Assembly: GCA_029339505.1 (NCBI GenBank)
Contig: JAQISU010001235.1
Coordinates: forward strand, 34,013,315-34,077,314
Reading direction: 5' to 3'
DNA: 64,000 nt
From: Unio delphinus
Lineage: Eukaryota; Mollusca; Bivalvia; Unionida; Unionidae
This document shows, in pieces, positions 34,593 to 45,039 of the stretch (its first letter is position 1; every line of letters starts with the position of its first letter). A program made the translations under genes and the position numbers. The notes under the pieces were generated by a model that worked only from the letters and a program-made list of their open reading frames with translations, was not told the origin of the DNA and did no database searches.

Positions 34593-34744
34593 CATTCTTC
34601 TTGCATATTAAGTGGGAGCAATCAGAGCCATATTAAGCAGTAGCGTGGGAAAATGATTTAGTATTCCTTAAAGGCATGATATTAAGTCAAACTTTTGAAG
34701 GGATAAACAGTTGAAAGCCTAAGCTAAATATTGGTACCAAATTT

Positions 34745-34791
34745 CTTAACATGCTGTACACCTGGTCAAGGCAGGTGTACAGCATGTTAAG
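34745..34791. repeat. perfect 20-bp inverted repeat at head of minisatellite
   Basis: Arms 34745-34764 and 34772-34791 are exact complements, around a 7-bp loop (gtcaagg). The arm sequence (acatgctgtacacctg) is the start of the 38-bp unit that follows, so the first unit exists in both orientations. Confidence 0.95.
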
Positions 34792-35215
34792 ATCAAGGTA
34801 GTTCTAACATGCTGTACACCTGGTAAACTATCAAGGCAGTTCTAACATGCTGTACACCTGGTAAACTATCAAGGCAGTTATAACATGCTGTACACCTGGT
34901 AATCTATCAAGGCAGTTCTAACATGCTGTACACCTGGTAAACTATCAAGGCAGTTCTAACATGCTGTACACCTGGTCAACTATCAAGGCAGTTCTAACAT
35001 GCTGTATACATTGGTCAACTGTCAAGGCAGTTCTAACATGCTGTACACACTGGTCAACTGTCAAGGCAGTTCTAACATGCTGTACACCTGGTAAACTATC
35101 AAGGCAGTTCTAACATGCTGTACATACTGGTCAACTGTCAAGGCAGTTCTAACATGCTGTACACACTGGTCAACTATCAAGGCAGTTCTAACATGCTGTA
35201 CATACTGGTCAACTA
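34792..35215. repeat. 38-bp minisatellite, about 11 copies
   Basis: Unit aacatgctgtacacctggta / aactatcaaggcagttct. Right-hand copies alternate between a cacctggtaaactatc form and a cacactggtcaactgtc form. Confidence 0.96.
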
Positions 35216-35289
35216 CCATGCACTGAATTTACTACAAACTTATTTCTGGAAGCGTAACACACACATGTTGCATATCTGTAATTGTTGAA

Positions 35290-35900
35290 AGTCTAACACA
35301 TACAAATCTATTTGTTGCCATTGCTGATCGTGTAACACTTAAGTCTCATAGCTGCCACTACTGACATTAATACTAGCCTCATAGCTACCATTATTGACAG
35401 CAACACTAGTCTCAATGATGCCATTGTTGACAGTAACAAGAAAGTCTCAGCTGCCATTTTTGAAAGAGCAACACACAAGTCTCATAGCTGCCACTGTTGA
35501 CAATAACACATTAGTATCATAACAGCCATTGTTTAAAGAGTAATGCCTGAAAATCTTGTTGCTGCCATTGCTCAATGAGTAATGCACTAGTCTCATAGCT
35601 GCCACTGTTGACACTTATAATTACACATCTCGTAACTTCCAATGTTGTCAATAACACATTAGTCTCATAACTGCCAATGTTGTCAATAACACATTAGTCT
35701 CATAACTGTCAATGTTGTCAATAACACATTAGTCTCATAACTGCCAATGTTGTCAATAACATATCAGTCTCATAACTGCCAATGTTGTCAATAACACATT
35801 AGTCTCATAACTGCCAATGTTGTCAGTAACACATTAGTCTCACAGCTTCCATTGTTGACAAAGAGATACACTAGTCTTAGATGTAATTGTTGAAAGAATA
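35290..35900. repeat. 35-bp minisatellite, degenerate left and regular right
   Basis: Regular copies of gtctcataactgccaatgtt / gtcaataacacatta lie at 35640-35850. Diverged copies (ctcatagctgccac, gttgacagtaacac) extend left to about 35290. Confidence 0.93.
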
Positions 35901-36100
35901 CACACGAATCTCATGTTTTGTGTAATTCATAAGGAAGTAAATTTATTACATGATAGTTTACTAAAGTGTATGGAATGTTGAAGTAAAGTATATCATTTCA
36001 TGGGGGACTGTGATTTTAGCTCGCTATAACCCCAAACCATTATATCCAAAATTCATCATTTATTATAACAGTAATTATGTACCTCCATATTCATGATGCT

Positions 36101-37005
36101 GGACATGCATTTAATAAACAATTTTTACTGGTATGATTACTATTAGAACTGGACATGCATTTAAAAAACAATTTATACTGATATGATTACTGTTAGAACT
36201 GGACAGGCATTTAAAAAAACATTTATACTGGTATGATTACTGTTAGAACTGGACATGCATTTAATAAACAATTTATACTGGTATGATTACTGTCAGAACT
36301 GGACAGGCATTTAATAAACAATTTATACTGGTATGATTACTGTCAGAACTGGACAGGCATTTAGTAAACAATTTATACTGGTATGATTACTGTCAGAACT
36401 GGACAGGCATTTAATAAACAATTTATAGTATACTGGTATGATTACTGTCAGAACTGGACAGGCATTTAATAAACAATTTATACTGGTATGATTACTGTCA
36501 GAACTAGACAGGCATTTAGCAAACAATTTATACTGGTATGATTACTGTCAGAACTGGACATGCATTTAATAAACAATTTATACTGGTATGAATACTGTCA
36601 GAACTGGACATGCATTTAGCAAACAATTTATACTGGTATGAATACTGTCAGAACTGGACAGGCATTTAATAAACAATTTATACTGATATGATTACTGTCA
36701 GAACTGGACAGGCATTTAATAAACAATTTATACTGGTATGAATACTGTCAGAACTGGACATGCATTTAGCAAACAATTTATACTGGTATGAATACTGTCA
36801 GAACTGGACAGGCATTTAATAAACAATTTATACTGGTATGAATACTGTCAGAACTGGACAGGCATTTAATAAAAAATTTATACTGATATGATTACTGTCA
36901 GACCTGGACAATAATTTAATAAACAATTTATACTGGTATGAATACTGTCAGAACTGGACAGGCATTTAACAAACAATTTATATTGGTATGATTACTGTTA
37001 AAACT
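36101..37005. repeat. 50-bp minisatellite, about 18 copies
   Basis: Unit ggacaggcatttaataaaca / atttatactggtatgattac / tgtcagaact. Variants (ggacatgc, tttagcaaac, tatgaatac) recur in blocks, showing spread of multi-unit segments. This is the longest minisatellite in the window. Confidence 0.97.
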
Positions 37006-37175
37006 CATGTATACAACATGCATTAATATAAATACATGTAATCATGAGAAAAAAAAAAGCTAAACCAGAAGGTTCTATTTTTTGTATATACTCAGCTTTT
37101 ATTATCATAATAATTACAGCTTTGTCATTTTGTCTTTTGCTGACTGAATTTTCAACTAGTTTATTAATATCTGAC

Positions 37176-37441
37176 TGCTCTGGTGGTCTATTAGTTCAAG
37201 TATCCATCTTGGAAGTGTGAAGTCATGGGTTAGAACCCCAGCAGAGTCATACCAAAAACTTACAAAAAGGTACATACAGCTGCCTTGCTAGGTGCTCAGC
37301 ATTATACGGTCAGTGTAAAGACTGGTCGGCCTGTTGTAAGAATAATGTGACTGGGTGGGACATCATGCACAAGGCTGCAGCATGATACCCCAGTGCTAGA
37401 CATCATTATAAACTGCCACACTTCAGACACTGTTATGATAT
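37176..37441 (+). mobile_element. tRNA-derived SINE, family A, plus copy
   Basis: Head ctggtggtctattagttcaa (A-box-like) and catgggttagaacccc (B-box-like), then gtcataccaaaa, gtacatacagctgcc, actggtcggcctgttgtaag and aatgtgactgggtgg. This is the same block order as the minus-strand copy at 24855-25118. Confidence 0.82.
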
Positions 37442-37827
37442 GACCGAAAAATTGTTAAAGATATGTTAAAAATCCTAATCACACATACACAACATCCAAA
37501 TTCAAAATGACATAAAAAAAAAATTTGAGCTGTATTCAGTTAGTCAACATACAAGTATAGAACAGATAGCTGAAGGATGTTCTAAATTATTTAATGTTTC
37601 TTTATCACACTCTGTTATCTAATGCCTATTTTATTTAAATGATTGCCATTGTTTATCCATTTATTTTGGCATGTCAGGTGATAAAAATGTTATAACTGAA
37701 CTAATTTTATCAGGTAGACTCCACAGATCAAATGCTATACCCAATTAAACATTGTAATAAAGGAATGAGGGAAATAAAACTTGAACGTTCCAACAGAGAC
37801 ATGTTGTATCTAAGAACGAATAAACAA

Positions 37828-37832
<5 letters not shown>

Positions 37833-37858
<26 letters not shown>
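37833..37858. repeat. (CA)n microsatellite
   Basis: Twelve CA dinucleotides. Confidence 0.97.
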
Positions 37859-37866
<8 letters not shown>

Positions 37867-38599
37867 CCAGAAGTTTAGTTCCATAAACTATCAACTACAG
37901 CAATAAAATTAAAATTTATTGCATGACAAGCAAAATTATACATTCTAAGCATCAGAACTTGTAAAATTCCATTACTGTGTAGTACACTATAGTCCAATGT
38001 ACCAATTTCATGAAGAGATGCTCCCTTCCTAATTTCAGGACATTGTTAAGAAAATGAAAGAATGTTTTATAAATCATTAATCATCTTATGAAAATGCATT
38101 GCTAACATTTATATAAAATATTTAGAAAAGTAAGTTTATTCATAACTTTCTATTGATCTAATTTCAGAAGGTCTAGCGACTATATGATGTACATGTTTCA
38201 GTTAAACTAGAGACCAATGCATTTGAAATGCCCAATTTAAATTTGTATGGATTCCAATTAAACTCTCATCATTCTGTTCAGAGTAACTTCAATTGTCCAA
38301 AACCTAAACTAAACAATTCTTCAATGGCTTTCTAAAAGAACTCGCAAATTTAATTTTCTTTCTACTATTTCCATTAATGTAATAACCTGAAACAGTCTGT
38401 TGCTTGGAAACTCGTGTAAATTGAAACCTCTCTAAGCTTAGTAATTTTGTGGTCAACTTGTATGATGTCAGATCAATCCTAATAGAATGATGATGCTTCA
38501 GGGGAAATTATTTCAAACAGTGCTGAATAAATCCACTTGCTGTGAGGTAGAAAAATGAATCATTTCTTCATAATAACAGTTTTACATCTGGAATATGAA

Positions 38600-38629
38600 G
38601 AAAAAAAAAAAAAAACACACACACACACA
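38600..38629. repeat. poly-A and (CA)n
   Basis: Fifteen A followed by seven CA, a possible retroelement tail. Confidence 0.93.
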
Positions 38630-38924
38630 GAGTTTTGAGTTAAGCTGATGGAACAGGACATTTAACATCTTTATCTAAAACTCTGCAAGAAAGAATTAAT
38701 ATTACATTTTTTAAAAATCATAGAAAAGTGCTAAATTTGATCACAAGGAATTATGATGATTGTTCTTTCACTAAATTACATGTAATACCATAAAATACCT
38801 TCCCTCATCATAAGCTTATCCAAATTTTTATGAAGATTTTGGAAAAATACTTTCATCTACTGAGAATATCCATATCTGATAATAAAGCCCACCCCACATT
38901 TTTTGTCAGTCTTTTTATTTGCAG

Positions 38925-39022
38925 GTGGCTGGCCCCAGGATAAGTTTTTAAGACTATTGCAAAGCATGGTCCAATCTGGATATCAACCTTATAATTTAAT
39001 TTCTAAATGGATCCTATTTTAA
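38925..39022 (+). CDS. candidate terminal exon with AATAAA
   Basis: A very good acceptor (gtctttttatttgcag, ending 38924) is followed, after two bases, by 31 codons to TAA. The peptide includes GWPQDKFLRLLQSMVQ and SGYQPYNLISKW, which looks protein-like. AATAAA follows at 39045-39050, giving a compact stop and polyadenylation arrangement. The phase is compatible with the donor at 11750, though a 27-kb intron is a large assumption. The two other frames close within eight codons. No family is recognised. Confidence 0.3.
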
Positions 39023-39056
39023 AAAATAATCTGACTTTTTATTCAATAAAATACAT

Positions 39057-39308
39057 TCAGAACAATATTACATTAAACTTTAAATAGCACAACATTGGTG
39101 CTTGTGATAATTTTTCCCTTAAATCATCCAATGCATTGTGCCACACACATCTAGGGTTCTTCACAAGTTTTATGAAGCCGACATAATTGCATGCAATTTT
39201 TAGATGTTCCAAACTTGTCTTTATCAAAATATTACAAGTCAAAGAAATTGAATAAGATTTTGTCCCTTCATGGGTAAATCCGATGTACCCTATCATCATT
39301 TTTTGCAC
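39057..39308 (-). pseudogene. degenerate Ty3/gypsy-like pol fragment
   Basis: An 83-codon minus-strand frame shows, in order, motifs typical of the C-terminal part of Ty3/gypsy reverse transcriptase and the link to RNase H: GYIGFTHEG (usual G-hivs-eG), LKIACNYVGFIK (usual flGl-nYYrrFI), VWHNALDDLREKL and SQAPMLCYLKF (usual F--lk-kL--aPvL-ypdF). The catalytic FLDD region and the rest of pol are absent. It reads as a short fossil of a retrotransposon. The match is by pattern only. Confidence 0.45.
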
Positions 39309-39399
39309 TTAGAGCCACACAGGCAGTCTTCAATTGGATTTTTCAATGTTCCAAGTCTATGTTTTGGTAATTTGCTGTAATAGGTGCTTTAAATCTTGC

Positions 39400-39600
39400 A
39401 TTTAAAGTATAGCTCAATAATAAACTTGGGGGTAGATAAGGCCAAATTTATCGCTTAGCTGAATGTGATGGAAGGCTCGATAGTGGCTTGCTATTCAACC
39501 ACGCTCTTTGAAGTAGGGCACTATTCTTGGACTAGTCTTTTCACATTGTTTGTGATCCGTCACTTTCAAATTGATTCAAGATTACCCTACAAAGGCTAAT
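39400..39600. other. high-complexity block, possible regulatory DNA
   Basis: This is more complex than its surroundings. It has GATA-type motifs (agataagg at about 39436, ttatcgc at 39450) and several CpGs, but no coding frame. It could be a conserved intronic element. Confidence 0.2.
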
Positions 39601-39721
39601 TCTTAAATACACTGAATCTAAATAGATAAATTGCAGTTACAAAAAAACCTATGTGACCTTTATGATCCCAGAATCAATTTGCTTATCAAGATTTCTATCA
39701 AGATAACAAAAATATAAACAC

Positions 39722-39769
39722 CTTGCTTGGAGCAATTTGCCCGAGACGAGCGGAGCCTTCTTTGGCTGT
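39722..39769 (-). CDS. candidate 48-nt micro-exon
   Basis: On the minus strand, acceptor gagtcttttgtag is followed by 48 bases ending in AGCAAG and then gtgttt. The frame is open in phase 0 for exactly 16 codons (TAKEGSARLGQIAPSK). The stretch is GC-rich with four CpGs in otherwise AT-rich DNA, which favours a real exon. The same bases are also open in other frames, and no neighbouring minus-strand exon is established. Confidence 0.25.
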
Positions 39770-39859
39770 CTACAAAAGACTCCAACACAATATAGCAACT
39801 TTACAGTCATTATCAAGTTGAATTTGCAAAATTTTGTTTCATTATTTTTTTTCAACAAA

Positions 39860-40429
39860 ACATATATTTGACAAGAGATTCAGAGAGGAAACATCAAGGG
39901 GATTCTAAACTGCAGATGAAGCATAATTCTTCATACCTCTTTTTCTCCATGGTTGTTTAAATCGTAGAAATTTATATCAAAGGATTGGAATCATTGAAAT
40001 GTAAGCTGTTAGTGGGAATGTCCATATTTTTATTATTATACTAGTAATTTTAAATGCCTATTAATCTATTCCAGTAACCTAATTTTTATATTTTCTTTAA
40101 ATCTTACCTAGTAATCCTTTTACAAATCCAACTTATCATGTGCCTATAAGAAAGAAATCTTAGTTACAAAAAAATAAATTGAACAAGAATTTATTTCTTT
40201 ACAATGAAATGTTTCAAGACTATTTTCCAAACTTGAAAATTCAAAAAACTTTGTTCAAAATTAAGAATTGCAAAATAAAATAATGGAAATTATGCAGGAA
40301 GAAAGAAACTAATTTTTAAAAAAATAATAATTAAAAATACATGAAAAAAATTGTTGTTTACGAAACATCACTGATTCATCCTTTAATGTGGAATACATAC
40401 ATCTAATAAAAGAATACAAGGAGTTGGTT
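39860..40429. other. AT-rich sequence, no gene seen
   Basis: Nothing was recognised. Confidence 0.5.
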
Positions 40430-40880
40430 ACTGCTATTCCCTGCAGTACTTTCCTGCCATAAATATTTACCCAGTGCTGCATTACATCTTAGCAATGAAA
40501 AGCCTTCCCTAGTGATACCCCCAAGTGAATGTCTACCCAGTACGCACTGCTTGTCTGACGTCGGGAAGTTGTAATGTCTCGGCAGGAATCAATGGTTTTT
40601 CCTCTGACCCTGTCACCTCTGCTTGAAACACACTGTAGCCATCCTAACAGCTCCAATAATTACCTGGCTGATGCTATTGTGTGAATTCAACGAAGCGAAC
40701 CCCCAAGTAATGGTTATTCCAGTAACCTATTCACTAAAATATGATCATTATTTATATTGGTGATTAAGCGGGATGCAAATGTGACCAATTATAAAAGGAC
40801 GTCGTAATTTCTTTTTCAAGTCTTTTAATTCACCTGAAGAGTGTAACAAATTAAACAGTACACTCACTCCATCATTCTCC
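40430..40880 (-). other. GC-richer unique island: possible exon or regulatory DNA
   Basis: This block has normal complexity and several CpGs (acgtcggg, cgaagcgaac). On the minus strand a frame runs about 52 codons to a TAA near 40498 and includes GDRVRGKTIDSCRDI and TTSRRQTSSAYW. A donor-like ccag-gtaatt lies just upstream of it (about 40665). Homeodomain-type taatta also occurs. It may hold coding sequence or a conserved element; the sequence alone does not decide. Confidence 0.25.
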
Positions 40881-41500
40881 TGGTACAGTCAACTAGATGT
40901 AGTAAATGCTGTTGTTGATAACAGGGAAAATGGGGTCTAAGGATTTTGTACTGTTGTCTGTCACTAACTACATGTACACAGATGTTGCATTATTTTCTTG
41001 TCACAAAACCCCGAGAGAGCCAAGATAAATTAATTTTTCACACCTTTATGATTTTTGTACTCTCCTAAATAATTGGATACCTCCATATAGAATGATGCCT
41101 TTCCACACAAAAAATCTTGTGGGCCCTAGCATATCATCTAAAGATGCGTTTCACTGTATATTCAAACTTGTACAACAAAAACCTTCAAGAGTTAGACACC
41201 CTGGATTCCTCAGTCTACTCCTGATGTCTGCAACCTTGAAAAACTAAAAGCAAAAGTGAAAACTTAAACCAAATAATTTCAGGCCTGTTGTGCTTCGTAC
41301 TGTTATGGTCTGGATCCAGAAATTTTACAACACTGTTAATACACAATAAGAGTTGTTTTTTCCTGTCTTGATTTTGCAAAATAAATTTGCAGATAAAAGA
41401 GTACTGGCTTTTGTCTTTTGTAGAAATAAAACTGACAGGTTGACAAAATAAAGTTGTAAATATAAGTATCTTTTCTTTGCCTATAATGATCTTTTGCCTG
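40881..41500. other. unique sequence, no firm gene
   Basis: An acceptor-like ataatttcag ending at 41271 precedes open frames without a convincing donor. Nothing else was seen. Confidence 0.4.
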
Positions 41501-41504
41501 AAAT

Positions 41505-41965
41505 ATAAATTCATTCTAAACAAAAGTAAAAACTGTTTCATTCCCCAACTCAATAAGAAAAAAATCGTTTCATTGCTTGACACAGTAAAGAATAAGCATC
41601 GTTTCAGTCGCAGACTCGATAAAAACCAAGCCCAGTTTCATTCCCTGTTTCACAAACAAACTGTGTCCATCCCTGGCTCAATAAAAAACAAGTCCAGTTT
41701 CATCCCTAACTTAATTTTAAAAAACAAGTCCAGTTTCATCCCTAACTTAATTTTAAAAAACAAGTCCAGTTTCATCCCTAACTTAATTTTAAAAAACAAG
41801 TCCAGTTTCATAGTTTTCAAAAACAAGTCCAGTTTCATCCCTAACTTAATTTTAAAAAACAAGTCCAGTTTCATCCCTAACTTAATTTTAAAAAACAAGC
41901 TTAGTTTCATTCCCTGACCATGTAAGTATGACTTTATTCCCAGAGTTAATAAAAACAAATTCTTT
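41505..41965. repeat. 36-bp minisatellite, six regular plus decayed copies
   Basis: Unit aaaaaacaagtccagtttca / tccctaacttaatttt, with diverged copies (ctgtttcattcccc) to the left. Divisibility by three keeps frames open on both strands (146 and 102 residues), which are artefacts. Confidence 0.96.
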
Positions 41966-42795
41966 GTTCTGAGCTACTAATTTAAGTAATTTCTACTTAA
42001 ATATTATGCCAAGATTAAAAACGTGCTCCGTATGCTTTAAATGTATAACCATTACAACCTAACTTCATTAATACAAAAGAATTAAAACTTTTTTTTTTCT
42101 TATTATGTGCAGTATGTTTTTTTTTTATTGGACACAAAAGTGTTAATAAGATGCTATTAGGATAATAAAAATGCAAATTCCTAAAAGATGGCATACAAGG
42201 TCATATTAAAGCCATAAAAACATGCATGACCAAAAAAATGACAGATTGCAAGAGCCTGGGAAAGCTTTGTTCTGCCATGCCATACCAGATACTGTCCAAA
42301 TTATATCCTGCTTCTGAAAGTGCTAATAAATTTTGGAGGTATCTTCTGAAACCATGTGAACTAGAATACCTTTGTCAGAATGTATAGATGATAATCCTTA
42401 CAAAAGACTGTGGCCAGCCAAGCAGAGAGTTTGATTTGTGTAAAAGATGTCCTGAAGGTACCCTATAATTTAATGCTACATTGAGGGAAAACACCATCAT
42501 TTCTAAGGTGTGTTTAAGGCTATGACCTTAAAAGTCAGTGACATCTTGAACATAAAATAACTACTCCATCTTAAGAGTGAATTTAATGATCTTGGATAAT
42601 TTACCATCAACATTTATTTCTCAGTATCATGATGGTTTTATTTTGGCTTTGAATAGTAAACATTCCATGAAAGCCAATGGACTAAAGAGCCTATATCTCC
42701 ACCAAAATAAACAAAAAAAACTTCTTTCATAGTATTTTTCCAGACCTGACACACCAGCAACAATCTCATCCCATAGTTTTGTTTACTCTTGCTTC
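41966..42795. other. unique sequence, no gene seen
   Basis: T-runs at 42090-42127; otherwise featureless. Confidence 0.5.
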
Positions 42796-42940
42796 TTTCA
42801 TATATGTTTGATTTACAGATATAACCCCCTCCCCCGTCTGTTTTTGTATATGTTAGGTTTACAGATTTAACCCCCTCCCCCATCTGTTTTCATATATGAT
42901 TGGTTTACAGATTTAACCCCCTCCCCCATCTGTTTTCGTA
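42796..42940. repeat. about 50-bp repeat, three copies, C-rich
   Basis: Three copies of tttacagatttaaccccctc / ccccatctgtttt. The complement carries a GGGGGAGGGGG pair in each copy. Confidence 0.95.
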
Positions 42941-43054
42941 CTGGAATAAGAACCTGCCATGAATATGGCTATTGTCAACCACTGCACAATAAAATACCCG
43001 AGGACAGTGAACTTGTAGCATTGGGTTAACCATAAGCATCAACTAACAGACATT

Positions 43055-43580
43055 ATCAAAGGCTAAAACTAATTCATATCAAGCACAATGACTCAAAAAT
43101 AACATCAAATGCATTAACTAATTGATATCATCACTGGCAAAACTAACTGATATCATCAAATGCAATAAGTAATTTATATCAACAAAGGCAATAAGTAACT
43201 GATATCATCAAAGGTAATAACTAATTGATATCATCACTGGTAAAACTAATTGATATCATCAAATACAATAAGTAATTCAGATCAACAAAGGCAATAAGTA
43301 ACTGATATCATCAAAGGTAATAGCTAATTGATATCATCACTGGTAAAACTAATTGATAAGTAATTTATATCAACAAAGGCAACAAGTAATTGATATCATC
43401 AAAGGTAATAACTAATTGATATCATCACTGGTAAAACTAATTGATATCATCACTGGCAAAACTAACTTATATCATCACTGGCAAAACTAACTGATATCAT
43501 CAAAGGCAATAAGTAATTGATATTAACAAAGGTAATAACTATTTGATATAATGAAAGGCAATAACTAATTGATATCCACA
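43055..43580. repeat. about 27-bp minisatellite, about 19 copies
   Basis: Degenerate copies of aagtaattgatatcatcaaa plus ggc or ctggt. At least two unit types alternate (tcaaaggcaataag and tcactggtaaaact). Confidence 0.93.
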
Positions 43581-43846
43581 AAGATTTTGCAGTGAAAAGA
43601 GATGTGAAAGCTTTTTTCACAGGCCATTAAAATAAAATTATCATCAAAATCATCAGACTTATGTTGATGCTAAACAGCTAACTAGATTTAAAACAAAAAC
43701 AAACATTCAAATGATACAGTTTTACATCAAAGTGGGATGTCTATTCAGAATTATTTAGAGAAATAACTCAGTAAATTAATAATAATCATTAATATCAATT
43801 TGCTTTTAAGTGCCACTAAATGACCCTTACAAACTATAATCATACA

Positions 43847-43850
<4 letters not shown>

Positions 43851-43933
<83 letters not shown>
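43851..43933. repeat. (TA)n microsatellite
   Basis: About 41 TA dinucleotides, with the two bordering TA-rich runs. Confidence 0.97.
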
Positions 43934-43939
<6 letters not shown>

Positions 43940-44430
43940 CATAAATATACATAAAATAAATATACATAACATTAGTAATGATAGACATATTGGTTAGTAG
44001 ATAAAAACATCACAAGAAACAATTTTGAAGCCTTGATGCCAGAAAACTTCAATAAAATGTGCAAATTGGCCAAGTTGTTATTGAAATGAATGGGTCAATG
44101 TTAATAGCCATGAACAGATAACAAACAATGGATAATGCATAATAAATGACCATACCATTAAGTTACTTGACCTGAAGTAAAAAATCATGAAAAGTTGCTT
44201 GAGAATGAAAAGTAGGTCAGTGTAACAAATGTTTCTTAGTTAGTACCCTCCAGAATGAATACAGGTGATCAAGTTTCATGAATGTCACATCTGATATTAT
44301 CAGCAAAATGAGCTAACTGCAGAAACATATGGAAATCAATAGAGTGTGAAATGGTCCCAGTAGCCAGTTCTGACAATGGCAAAAAGTGATCTCCTTCATG
44401 AAAAAAGCCACAAAGTTTCAAGACTGTTAC

Positions 44431-44665
44431 AATCTACATGTCACTTGGATCCACATTTTAAGCTGATCAAGGGCAAGAGACTTCATAAATACAATCTACA
44501 TGTCACTTGGATCCACATTTTAAGTTGATCAAGGGCAAGAGACTTCATAAATACAATCTACATGTCACTGGGATCCACATTTTAAGTTGATCAAGGGCAA
44601 GAGACTTCATAAATACAATCTACATGTCACAGGGATCCACATTTTAAGTTGATCAAGGGCATGTG
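44431..44665. repeat. 61-bp minisatellite, four copies
   Basis: Unit aatacaatctacatgtcact / tggatccacattttaagttg / atcaagggcaagagacttca. Copies are nearly identical except the last, which decays. Confidence 0.96.
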
Positions 44666-44814
44666 TACAGAAATACAATTCAAATCTAAAGTAACCATAG
44701 ACTTATTCAACTTGGGAGCTTTTATTCACATTTTTTGCTTCAGAACATAATCTGGTTTAAATTAAATGACATTTTAATAGTACTAAAATATTTACACACT
44801 TGTACATGTACAGG

Positions 44815-44831
44815 CAGATAGACAGACAGAC
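44815..44831. repeat. short (GACA)n microsatellite
   Basis: cagatagacagacagacac. Confidence 0.85.
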
Positions 44832-44907
44832 ACTGACCATATAGCCCCTTGTCTTTTGCTGCAGAGGACAATAGAAGGATATTCAACTACAAAGCATAAA
44901 TCTCATT

Positions 44908-45035
44908 ACAGTAAAACCTATCTTCCAAGTCTGCCTTGAGTGACCACCTTTCTTGAGACCAGATTTTTAAAGCATAGATTTAGTGCTTTTTTTGACCGAA
45001 GATGTGGTCTTTCATGACAGGTTCTACCAGAGTAT
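44908..45035. mobile_element. palindromic element relic (ACAGTAAAACC type)
   Basis: acagtaaaacctatctt at the left and, inverted, ctggtagaacctgtcatg at the right (about 45005-45033) form degraded inverted repeats around ttgagaccagatttttaaag. From memory, this type of repeat is common in invertebrate genomes. It has no coding capacity. Confidence 0.5.
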
Positions 45036-45039
45036 AGCA

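Larger units (their letters stand above)
37445..38920. other. unique sequence with microsatellites
   Basis: Holds (CA)n at 37833-37858 and A-run plus (CA)n at 38600-38629. Strong acceptor-like sites at 38038 and 38169 open only 13 codons each. No gene is supported. Confidence 0.45.

Noticed and set aside
36323..36526. 67-residue minus frame with repeats
   Set aside because: Part of the 50-bp minisatellite; open by chance over four units.
34745..37005. CRISPR-like array of regularly spaced repeats
   Set aside because: Units are contiguous without unique spacers; these are eukaryotic minisatellites.
41477..41917. 146-residue plus and 102-residue minus frames
   Set aside because: Both translate the 36-bp minisatellite on opposite strands.
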